Shown here: positions 54,242-64,000 of the stretch, one piece after another
Position numbering within the stretch: the first letter of the stretch is position 1
How the letters are laid out: each line of letters begins with the position of its first letter
Origin: Wallemia ichthyophaga EXF-994
Taxonomy: Eukaryota; Basidiomycota; Wallemiomycetes; Wallemiales; Wallemiaceae
Assembly (NCBI RefSeq): GCF_000400465.1
Contig: NW_008806275.1
Location: 62,001 to 126,000, forward strand
Length of the DNA stretch: 64,000 bases
Reading direction: 5' to 3'
The notes under the pieces: generated by a model
The model's database searches: none
What the model saw: only the letters and a program-made list of their open reading frames with translations
What the model was told of the DNA's origin: nothing
Position numbers and translations under genes: made by a program

Positions 54242-57200
54242 TCATTCTGCATTTTGCAGTTGTCTTTCTACGAGAAATTCCTATGCCTTTGTTAGCATCC
54301 GAACAATCATAGCAAATTCCACCCACTTCATCTCGCACTACTACGTCTAGCCTACTCACGACAGCCCTTATCTTATCCCTCAATTCTATGATTGAAAGGA
54401 GTAAGCTCGTCAAAGGGAACGCGAAGATGTCTAGAGGGTGTCAATTAGACGAGCAAATTGAGCATCACTTCACTCACGAATATAAGCAGCATTGATGAAA
54501 TCATAACCGTATTTCTCAACAAACTTAGTTGAGTAGTTTGCTAAAATCGTAGGAGCTACCAATGCCATACTGACCTCCACAACAATTGGCTTCATAACAC
54601 CAGTGTTAAATTGACTAAGGGATATACTCTCAAATCCCTCAACTAACATCTTGTTCATCAGATTGACTGGCTCGTTTACGTCCTTGTTCCTTGAGGTGAA
54701 CAAGGCTAAGCGTCCCATTAACAAACCCAAACACCATGCCTGAGGTAGGTGTAATCGTGGAGGGAACTGCAAACTGTTGGCAAGATACTTTGTTGGAATG
54801 ATGACCGCTAATTCCAGTGTAACTCCTACTAATGTTGGGAATATGAATCCTAAGCTTGTAGCATAGTAAACTGATTTGAGTAATTTATAAACTTGTCTAT
54901 CTGTCACATTCTTGATGAACTTTTGATATACTACCGGTGGTGCTAATAAACCGTACAGTCCAACGATCAAACAGTATATGTCGTGCATTTCACGGCCAGT
55001 CAGGTTATCCATCACGTATCTACCCAATAGTATCGATGGTACTAAAATCGAGATGGCAACTGTAACAGTAGTGGCCCACAAATATGCGATGAACCATAGC
55101 AGACGGCGTTTAAAGTTTGGTGGAGCGTATACAACACACCAGCTAAAATATTGTTAGTAACATACTATTTCACTAAATTTTCACTCACTCTTTAGCCGCA
55201 TCACGTCCACCGAATGCCGCCTCGCGCAACTGGTTTGCTACAGCTTTTTCGCCACTTCCATCAACGGGATAACCTGCCTCGTCAACGGGAATGAGCATTG
55301 GGCAAGGTCTTTTCCGATCGAATGACACATTGTCTGTTGCAGGTACTCTCATCCAATTACCTACTCTCATATTGCGCTTACTCTGTTTTAATCCAAACAA
55401 AGTCTGCCAATTGAATACTCTGTATCGGCTTTCTTCACCCTTATATCTTCCACCAAACATAAAGGAGCTCAATCCAAGTTGCGCCGAAGCCCAGCTCCAC
55501 CATCTTGAGTAAAACTTTTTGGCGAGATCTCTTGGAGCTAGCTTGCGAATTGTGTAAGGCATGATAAACTGTAGAAACAGAAGATCGACCGGTACAATGC
55601 TGATTGGTTCCGTCATTTTCCACCTCAGTGGAAGAATGCCCGAGAATCCAAACCTTAACACGTAAAAACCTACTCCAAAAGTTGAGAGAATAAATGTCGA
55701 ATATAAGAATGCTGAAAATGCTAATTTACGGACGTGTGTCCAAGCACTACGCTCCAGCACATCTCTCATTGGTGCGAAATTTGGATCATTTGGATCGCGT
55801 ATAAACCACAACACACCAGGTCTGAGCAGTCTTCTTATCCCAGTGATGAGAACCGATACCAAGAACAGTAAAAGTGTACCACATAGCCACTTTGTAAACA
55901 AGCTTGTGATTGGTGAGTTGATGGTGTAGTTTAATCTGCTTTGGAAGCTTATGTCCGCGTATAGTGGCATAGAGCAAATCTCAAGCAATATTCCGCATGC
56001 CAATGGGAATAAGATTAATTCGCTGGCGAAGAGAATAGCTATCTTGGCGAGAATGACTTGCTGTGTCATGGCTTCTTTGACTACATTCGCAACTTGTAGC
56101 ACTTGGTTATTGGTGTTAATGTAGATTGCAGCAAATGTGGTGGCGACTGCATAGCCCAGCAATATTGAGACTACACGTTCAGATGTACCATCATTTAGTG
56201 CCAATGACCATGACTTGAGCTTAACCCAATCAACGGACGCAGTGTACAGATGAACAACACTATCCAATTGATTAATGTGATCACCGAGGACGGGAATTTT
56301 CGACAAGACGTTTAGTATCTTGTTAAAAATGCTACTCTGAGCTTCCGGTTCATTCGGCTGTGATTTGGTAGCAAATATAGACCGAAAGAACGATAGCAGT
56401 CCCTTTACTATTTTTAGAGGTGGTCCTTTCAAGGACAGAATACTTTGCGATTCTCGGCTACCCAACCAATTCTCTGCAGCTTCAAATCCTCTAGCAATCG
56501 CATTCTGAACCCTTACTTGCATTGGCAACTTTGCCATCTCTGGTATACCTGAACCTGATTTACTTGATGAGAAAAACAGTTTCGTCATTAAAAGAGCTAA
56601 AATGTCAAAAATTGGATCAGTAAACCAGCGAGTAATATGGATAGGAAGTAGTGGGATATCTATTGGCCGCAGCTGAGCAAATATCTTTCCTATAGTGTAA
56701 GGAAGGAAGATGAAACAGCCTATTCCGATAAAGAAAAGAAGGATCATGAGAGATGAATTTTGGAATAGATTTGCTACTGGTCCACGTAGACCAACGGCTT
56801 CGAAAAGACCATCTAGCTCATCTTCCATTATACCACCTTCAGCGTCACCAGCATCTCTATCCTCGTTTGGGTTGTCATCCTCAGCGATTTGTGTATCTTC
56901 ACTGCGCCTTTCCTCCTCTATTTCATCCTCTTCATTCTCATCTGGAATAAAGTAACGATCTAACTCGCGGTGATTGTAATCACCTCCAGTGCTTTCATCG
57001 CTGTCATGTTGAAAAGCGTTGCTGATGGGCTGATTTACACTCATACCCATGTTCATGCTCATACCCATCCTCTCCTCCCAACTACCATCATCGCTTTCAT
57101 CAAGGGCTGATGAGCTTGAAGCGGTGTTAGGAGACATGAAGCCACTATTGTCAGAATTAGTGACCCAATCCGTTGTACGATTAGCAGCTGTATTGGAACG

Positions 57201-58337
57201 CAGGTTAGAAGCTCGACTGGTGGGACCGGTTGGAAGGTCTAGGGCAGATGATGAGCCTGTAGTAACAGCAGGAGATTCAGGAAGAGGAAGATTTGCAGCA
57301 ACGTTGACATCATGAGATGAGTGATCTTCCCTAATGATATCACTTATTCTGCGCTGTCTTAGTTGAGAAGAAGTGGTTGTGTCTGATGTCTGAGAGGAAT
57401 TGTCGCTTATATTGAAAGCAACAGCGGAGTTAGGAATTTGGAGAGGGTTGAGGAGTTGTCTAACTTTAGTCTTGAAGCGTAGACGTTCGTTAAGAGGAAC
57501 TTCAAGGTTTGGGGGAGTAGGAAGCTGAGTGGGGTGTTCAATAAGGATTTGCTTGAGTGGAGGAGGAGGTTTTGAGCTATCAACATCGCTCCACTGGTCA
57601 ATAATAGGACCTTGTTGAAGGACCCACTCCCTGAGCAAGAAGATGACGACGAAGATGACGACCAAAGAGCAGGTGATGGTTTGGCCTTGGAATATGTCAT
57701 TTATAACCGACCAAAGGAAGGAATTCCAAGGGTTTTGATCGTCTTGTGGGGAAAGAGAGGAGGGGAGTGTAGAATTTGATGTGGCATTGTTATGATCAGC
57801 CAAAGCAGCTAGAATGGATTGATCAACGTGTTGATTGTTTGTTGTTGATATGATAAGGTTACCAAAGTAAAAGTAACAGCGCCAGCACCAGACAGTAATG
57901 TAAGGGAGGAAACCGAGCCAAACCAAGGCTACTAATAGGAAGTGTAGAGAGTGTAAAAACCATTTAATTACGCAGATTATGGCTCTTTTAAAGAAGAGTA
58001 ATCTGGGTAATTGAGGAGGCATATACGGGGAGTAGACTGAGGTGAATGATATTAGAATTCTTAATATTAATCCACTAAAACCCACCTTTAGTGAATCCAA
58101 ATGAATGCTTGCATATTTCGCAGTGTTCTTTCTTCGTAACTTTTAGCCATTCCCTTAGGCAATCTTGATGTACATATTTCAAGCTACCTGAGCATTTACA
58201 TGGATGATATAAACTTCTACCTTCTTCTGAGCTGCAACGACAGATTCTGCAGACGTCTACAAGGTAGATATTAGTATGAGATGGATAACGCGTAAAAACC
58301 ACAACTCACCCTCATCGTCTAAAGCAGTATCCTGCAT
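54242..58337 (-). CDS. SSM4: ER RING-CH ubiquitin ligase DOA10 / SSM4 (MARCHF6 type)
   Basis: Six exons (58337-58310, 58256-58086, 58036-55189, 55142-54478, 54430-54360, 54280-54242) give 1273 residues. The N-terminal RING-CH finger spans residues about 13-60: DVCRICRCSSEEGRSLYHPC, KCSGSLKYVHQDCLREWL and HCEICKHSFGF. Many membrane segments follow, an acidic cytosolic loop (GGDYNHRELDRYFIPDENEE) and the later TD-like region (WCVVYAPPNFKRRLLWF onward). The tiny last exon gives FLVERQLQNAE, resembling the conserved Doa10 tail. Doa10 marks misfolded ER and nuclear-envelope proteins for degradation. Exons 5 and 6 are 71 and 39 nt and are easy to miss. Confidence 0.92.
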
Positions 58338-58456
58338 TTTAATTATTTTTTATTTCTACAGAATTCCACGATGATGATATTTCGGGGACAAGTGATTATC
58401 TAGTCGCGTTCAATCGTACCTTCACGAGTAAATTCAGTAAATTGAGTAACTTACAA

Positions 58457-59051
58457 ATGTCTGCTAAGGATGTAAGTGGGGGATTTCTTTAAGGTCCAAT
58501 TAACTGATATCCACTCAGTATTACCACGCTGGTGGCCCACAATACGTCAGTATATCAAATTGCTTGGCGTGCATTTCATTTAGTCTAATTGATCACAGCC
58601 ACCAAATTCTTATTCTCAACAACCTCCTCAAGGTGGCCAGGGCGGCTATTATCCTCCTCCTCCTCCTAATCAAGGCTATGGTGTGTTTGGTGGTCCAGCT
58701 CCTCACATATCTAACACACATTTAAGGCGGTGGTGGCTATCAACAGCCATATGGTCAACAACCTTACCCAAATCAACAATATCCTCAACAGCCTGGTGTA
58801 AGTTGCGATGCACTCCCACTTTAACCTAATCATCTAATCGTATGTTTCAAGTACCAGCAACCTATGTACGTAGCTCAAGGCAAGCACGGTAAACAATCTG
58901 GTGGTATGGGTGGTATGGGCTCAGGTGGTGGCTGCATGGGTGAGGTTTTTCATCAATAACTAATTCATTCACCTGACGATCCCTTTCAGCCGCTTTAGCT
59001 GCATGCTGTGCAGGTGTTCTCGGCTGTTTATGCTTAGACGCTATTTTCTAA
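58457..59051 (+). CDS. CYSTM cysteine-rich tail-anchored protein (114 aa)
   Basis: Six exons: 58457-58471, 58519-58545, 58599-58680, 58727-58797, 58852-58939 and 58990-59051. All joins keep phase. The product has a Gln/Pro/Gly/Tyr-rich N-terminal part (YYPPPPPNQGYGGGGYQQPY) and ends in the CYSTM module, CMAALAACCAGVLGCLCLDAIF. CYSTM proteins are membrane-associated, palmitoylated or tail-anchored factors linked to stress tolerance. No single exon exceeds 88 nt. The first two exons, 15 and 27 nt, are microexons. Convergence with the OPT gene leaves 157 bp. Confidence 0.85.
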
Positions 59052-59208
59052 TCTTACTTGTCTGAACCGCTCGTTGTAAAATATTCACCTCGATTTCAAG
59101 GTAACATAGCCTAACTTGATTCAAAACTATTTATTGTTAATATACATTTACATTACTTTATATCTATACAGTTGAGTAATCCCTTATCTCTCCTTCATTC
59201 TCATCTTT

Positions 59209-61700
59209 TCACCGACAATGCTCAGCGTCTCCGGACGGATTGAGAAACCAGATCGGTACTATGACCAGAATCCAAGGTAGTGCCAAATAGGCGAAAAATG
59301 CAGAGATACTAGTACCTGCGTCCAATGCAGCACTTAGTATAAAATTGTTTGCATACCACGTTGGATATTTCCTCCTAACTACATACTGTGATATATATCC
59401 TACGATAAGCAATGACACTATCACGTTTGCAGGCATTTGAGGCACCAAATTTGCTCCAAACAATATCAGGGGAAATGATATATGCTTGAATCCAAGCCTT
59501 GGATAGCGCTTATGAACTGCCCACGTCAATATTGGCAATATCAATCCCAATATAAACCCGCTTATCAGTAATACCTTGTACTTCCCCACAAAAAATCTTG
59601 CAGGTCCTACCAATCCCCAAATAACTGATGCAGAGAACATTATACGCGGTGATCTTCCTGTGTATTGACCTGTCGGATCAACTAGAGTACCGTCGAGGTA
59701 TGGTCGCTTGGTATCAATGACATTTTGTAGAACAACAAAATTCACAATTGCTCCAATTGCTGTGCCGATATATTGACATATAAATACATCCTTTTGAGGA
59801 CAATGAATCATCATCCCTAGCTTGGAGTCCTCAATCAGATCCAATGATTGAGACAGAGAATTGTACGCGAATGTTTTGAAGACGGCGTTAGCCACTGGCT
59901 TACCCGGCATTATATAACCTATCACTAGCTCTGAAAGTACGTTCAATCCAATGCTCTGACCGCTAACAGCTCTAATAATACCAAGTGGTATCAAGCACAC
60001 GGCTGCCATTAGCACTGATAGCGACAAGGCCCAGAATGGTAACTGAATGATAGGTTGGGCGCATGCGATAGCAGCGACGACGAATGTGATAACGAAAGTA
60101 GATATGTAGTATGATTTTGGTACTGATTGTGCCACCTCCTCTTGACTGGTTTTTTCCTTTCTCGCTGATAAGAGAGAAGCCTTGATATCTCCCGAATACC
60201 ACAAGATAACGTGAACAATTGTAGCTGTGAATGTTGCGAATGAGCACAAGTAGAATACACTAAAGTATGGTGTCAGAAGTAATGGTTTTTGCTGATCCCA
60301 GCTATTCAAATCGAGCTTTAGATCAGGTGTCAATACACCTTGAACATCGAACGCTTGGTGATTCTTCGTAAATAGCCCGGTCGACATTGGCAGGTCGAAT
60401 GAGAGGGCGTTCCAAAAATCTGTAAAATATATCAACGGTCCGACTATCCACACCATTCCCACCAGACCAGCGCACATGTTGAACAGTGCATCAGGGGGTG
60501 TGTAGAGAGGGCCCAAGGATGACAATGCAGACCAATCAAGACTAAAATCGAGCATTCCAAAACCCTGATAGCCACTACCAAGCGTGCGCATAACCCAGTT
60601 GTTGGAAAAATAGCATAAAAATGCGATGCTCGTTAGTGTTGGTGCGAAAAGGGAAGGAAGAAGCTGGTATAATATGACCTGAAGCTATTTCAGCAATTTG
60701 GTAGATATCCCAAAGTGAAAGACTAACTGCAACGAAGGAAACGATGAAAAATTTAAGTTTCTTGTCTACCTTTGACCTCTTGAGTTGATTGGTTTCATGA
60801 AGCGTGGTCAATACGCTGATAGTGGGTAGGTTGGCTGGATATACCATCTATGCAATACACGTTAGGCGTGAATGGTGAATATGATCAAGACTTACATTGA
60901 GTGGTTTGACCAAGATGTTGTATCCCAAACCGGCAAACGAGTATCCAATGAATTGGGATGTCAAAATGAGGGCAACAGCGACCCAGGTCGGGAAGTCGAC
61001 TTTAAAGTAGAGTGTGCAGATAGCCAAAACATCAGAAGCATAAGCAGCAGTCCCGCTAAAATACTTGTTAGTAAAACAATAAGCTAGTCATACACCTTTT
61101 CCCACCCGCTAGTTGCTAAAATGCTTATTAAACAATGCTCCTTGATGTTGAAGGTGCCAGGATTAAGGTTGATACCGAGGAAACGGCGGTGCGGCATCGA
61201 CTTTTCCATCAGTTTTCCAACGGGATAAGAGCTGAGTAGAACAATGAAGGGGTTCCATTGAGGTGCATTGTCCTGACTGTGTCAGCCACGGGAGAGAAAA
61301 GTTAAACACGGTCGTACCTGGAGAATGCTGTGAGCAAGCGTATATACATGCACTCACACCCACCTTAAAGTAAAATAGCTGCGAGAACGCCGCCCTAACA
61401 TCCCAATCAGCTGGAACCGGAATAAGATCGGATGACGCACCCAAGACTAACAAAGACGGAGCCAATGACGATGACTCTAATTGTGAGTGTAGGGAGTGAA
61501 GGATCATCAGATTCTGGTACGATTGCTGTTACAGCGTCGATAATCGAGCTGTGCCTCGAGCGAGCTCGTTGGCCATCCTTAGGCAACTGTACACGCTCAG
61601 AACCAGCCAGCGGTTCCAATTCAAAGTGATCAAAATCATTGCCACGGTCATCACCCTCGTTATCGCTCTCACTGTCATTCGCTAGCCTGTCATATCTCAT
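59209..61700 (-). CDS. Oligopeptide transporter (OPT family)
   Basis: Six exons (61700-61441, 61394-61364, 61272-61106, 61055-60896, 60847-60728, 60678-59209) give 735 residues. Start MRYDRLANDSESDNEGDD is hydrophilic. OPT features include LPTLTIRVIVIGSVFVSLG, AAFSQLFYFK, the signature NLNPGTFNIKEH (NPGxFN), YPANLPTISVLTTLHE, GSGYQGFGMLDFSLDWSA and a dozen or more membrane helices. The family imports small peptides or glutathione (fungal Opt1) using the proton gradient. Exon 2 is only 31 nt. The substrate cannot be told. Start is 48 bp from the opposite gene's start. Confidence 0.92.
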
Positions 61701-61748
61701 GGCCGTTCTCTTTAAAACGTATAATCAACAACTGGATTTGGTAATCTA
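61701..61748. promoter_or_regulatory. 48-bp divergent promoter gap (OPT / PH-domain gene)
   Basis: Lies between ATG 61700 (minus) and the proposed ATG 61749 (plus). It includes GTATAATCAACAACTGG, a weak A/T-containing element. Confidence 0.4.
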
Positions 61749-62623
61749 ATGATTCCGCTGCGATCTTCAAGTCATAAGGCTTTAATGGCGGAATATGATA
61801 ATAAGTGGGTCTACGACTTCTCCGGCACCCCGCCCGATTCTCAAATGGCATTGTAAAGTTCACGACGCTATGACGACGACGAGCTGTACTCGAAGCCACC
61901 GATTCGGTGAGTTCAATCTTGGTCGTGATATACACACAGCTAAATGTTATATTTACAGCGCACTGAGGCAGCGACTAGTACGTGATGCAAGCAGGTTCGT
62001 TGGACAGCAACGGATAAACTGTCTTCTTGAAGGCGCATGGTTCAAGTGAGCTGAAATGCGTATTTGTAGTCAGCGCTAATGCCTTCGCCCCAGGAATGTT
62101 AAGGAGAGCAGGAATAAACTCAGTGGATACAAGTACTTAAGACTTTCCCCGAATAGGCGACATCTTCACTATATTGACGCATTGGAGACTTGCGATACAC
62201 CAGATGGCCTTGATAGTATTCCAGATTTCATTAATTTGGATTCAATCACATCCGTTCAGTCCAAACTCGCTGGATCATCCACAGCTAGCCTCACCTCGAC
62301 GATAAACATCCTCACTTTCGTTTCTAAGCAGGCTGTCGTCGCTGAGCTTATCCCAGTTACTGCTTCCCAATACTCGGAATGGTACGATGGTTTGCGCTAT
62401 ATCCTCGACGAATCCTCGTCTATGACGGGCCAGTCGAGTGATTTGGTAAATGTAAGACACTCTGTCGCTCTCTTTAACTACTCACTCTACTTCACAGACG
62501 CTCACAGATCTCGGCGTAAAGATCAAGCTTCTCGATCTCGCTGGTGAGAATATGGATATACCAAACAACATCCCAACGCCTCCTCCGCCACGCGACACAA
62601 ACTTTTTCTTTGCAGACAGTTGA
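61749..62623 (+). CDS. PH-domain protein resembling the C-terminal part of ELMO/CED-12
   Basis: Proposed exons are 61749-61852, 61959-62045, 62094-62451 and 62498-62623, in phase, giving 224 residues. Exons 2-4 are firm: RQRLVRDASRFVGQQRINCL then LLEGAWF, then KYLRLSPNRRHLHYID, SQYSEWYDGLRYILDE and a tail with Pro-rich IPTPPPPRDTNFFF. These match the PH domain at the end of ELMO scaffolds, which with DOCK proteins activate Rac. The ARM repeats and ELMO domain are missing, since the OPT gene occupies the space upstream. Exon 1 is the weakest part; a longer continuous frame through 61795-61958 is an alternative. Confidence 0.6.
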
Positions 62624-62692
62624 ATGATTGGAATAGATAGTACATTGCTCTTTCTTCTTTTTTTCTTTTTTTCTTCCCTCTTTTAGGCATAA

Positions 62693-64000
62693 TCAACTAG
62701 CTGATGGTGGTGGTGTAGCTTGCCCAGCGGGAATATCATCGAAAATTCTGAGTATTTGAGACTTGGGTGCTTTGCGCAAAACAAAGTCATACAATCCTGG
62801 TCGCAGCGTCGGTTGCTTTTTGACTAAATCCTTGAGCGTATCTTGAGGCAACTGGAGCAAAGCGCCGAAAGATGCAGGTGCTATTACTTTTGCACAGCGT
62901 ACGAATCCCTCCCACATTACAGGCATCAGCCAGATCTTCCTTGTTATCAACCTTGAGAACAAGTTTGTCGATACAAATGGCACGAGTGTTTTATATGTCG
63001 TAACTGCTTGTATCACAGTGCGCATGAAGAGCTTAGGTAGTACCTTGACTTCAGACATTGATTGCATGAAAATTGCCAAAACATCTGATCTAAATATGTC
63101 TGTGAGCGAGAAACAAATAGCAATTGCTTGAGTGTTTTGTTAGATTTACGAGTCGCAACGTGAACGGAATACCCACCAATTATAGTCTCCTTCAGACCGA
63201 TCTCAGTCTCACGCTCATGAAGTATTGTCAGCAGCTCAGCCGGTGTTATCTTATCTGGCTTATCCTTATCGACACGGACGACGTTGGTATTCACACTACC
63301 GAATGATTGAGGAGGTTCCACAACGGAGCTAAAGACAGTCCTGATGAGTTGCTTATTTTCCTCGCTCTTGAGAAGTTTAACGATGCGGGGTAATTCAGCA
63401 ATAATTTCATCCTTGAGGAGTTGTTAACCTTGCTATATTCTCAGTAAAACACTTACCTTTGAAAGCTCCTGCAAAATGGGTATGACGAAGCGCGGATCAA
63501 TTTTACCTTCACGTTCAGCGCTCAACTCTCTTATAAACTTAACGAGCTCAGCACTAGGTTTCTCTTTGCCAAAGTCAGTCAACACGTTCAAGATGCGTAG
63601 TGCTAATGGCTCAGAATCCTGATCGAAAGTTTTCAAAATAACCAACAGATTCTGATTCGAAGAACCCAATCCTCTGATCATAGGTGTGAGCGCTTTTTCG
63701 AACGAATCTTTAAGTTCTGGAGATAGTCTCGTGTAAACAATAAAAATATCTTTAAGAATTTCCGTTTGTCTCAAACACAACGAGAAGACTAATTCTGATC
63801 TCTCCAAAATCCTTGTGTCGATGGCAGCAGCGCGCTCTTTGGGAGATAATGTTACTCCCTCTTCATGGCTCTCTTTCTGAGAATTCTCTGACGCACCACC
63901 GTCTTGCTTCATAGGCTGATCATCATTATCCAGCTTTACGTCTGCCTCTTGATTAATTCCAAAATCAGTTCGCGTACCATCTTCTTCTTTCTTCACGTCG
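62693..64000 (-). CDS. PTA1: Symplekin / PTA1 (3' part, runs off the right edge)
   Basis: Exons 64000-63457 (incomplete), 63411-63177 and 63126-62693 give the last 404 codons. The C-terminal symplekin domain is clear: LHERETEIGLKETI, SLTDIFRSDVLAIFMQSMSE, LPKLFMRTVIQAVTTYKTLV and the final KIWLMPVMWEGFVRCAKVI, then SFGALLQLP. Upstream helices (LPRIVKLLKSEENKQLIRTV) fit the HEAT-like middle. Symplekin/Pta1 is the scaffold of the cleavage and polyadenylation factor for mRNA 3' ends. The tail ends in PAGQATPPPSAS. The 3' end is 69 bp from the PH-domain gene's stop. Confidence 0.9.

Overview
This window is nuclear DNA from a compact-genome fungus, most likely a basidiomycete. The evidence is that almost every gene carries short introns (about 43 to 110 nt) with GTGAGT, GTGGGT, GTGCGT or GTAAGT donors, a CTAAC/CTGAC/CTCAC-like branch site and a CAG/TAG acceptor. 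Intergenic gaps are often only 20 to 150 bp. ATP-citrate lyase is a single long chain, as in basidiomycetes and animals, rather than the split pair of filamentous ascomycetes. The look is compatible with a Wallemia-like genome, but that genus-level guess is inference. All exon joins below were made by eye from splice signals and reading phase. No tRNA, rRNA, CRISPR, transposon or viral gene was seen.

Layout, left to right: the 3' end of an uncertain gene; a one-RRM RNA-binding protein; a mitochondrial carrier; mitoribosomal mS29/DAP3; Arp2/3 subunit ARPC1; one tetraspan membrane protein and one uncertain small membrane protein; a cytochrome b5 reductase (0.3-8 kb). Then come a Pho85-type cyclin, ORC1 and TRAPPIII subunit TRS85/TRAPPC8 (8.4-16.1 kb), and two small unknown proteins. 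They are followed by a PMC1-type Ca2+-ATPase and two uncharacterised proteins, one cysteine-rich (16.2-23.9 kb). Next are ATP-citrate lyase, peroxin PEX1, an SHB17-like histidine phosphatase, a Q-rich membrane-anchored protein, an Apq12-like protein, PUS1, a small two-helix membrane protein, a CCDC25-like protein, GRX5 and cytochrome c1 (24-39.5 kb). Then a Ser/Thr-rich single-span glycoprotein, a queuosine-salvage (DUF2419/QNG1) protein, a small homeodomain factor, an unknown protein, homocitrate synthase and a SelO pseudokinase (39.9-48.4 kb). The last part holds the G-patch splicing factor TFIP11/NTR1, MMS19, the ER ubiquitin ligase DOA10/SSM4, a CYSTM tail-anchor protein, an oligopeptide transporter, a PH-domain protein like the C-terminal part of ELMO, and the 3' part of symplekin/PTA1 (48.5-64 kb).

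This is ordinary housekeeping gene space rather than a cluster. Several genes serve mitochondria (carrier, mS29, cytochrome c1, GRX5, perhaps the 77-residue protein), cytosolic acetyl-CoA and peroxisomes (ATP-citrate lyase, PEX1), Fe-S delivery (GRX5, MMS19) and RNA processing (TFIP11, symplekin, PUS1). No operon-like logic is visible. I did not find a convincing new multi-gene system. The points most worth a second look are a nested 88-bp palindrome upstream of the cyclin gene, a 10-nt microexon, a possible 30-nt in-frame intron, a 21-bp divergent promoter between a splicing factor and MMS19, and several unrecognised proteins.
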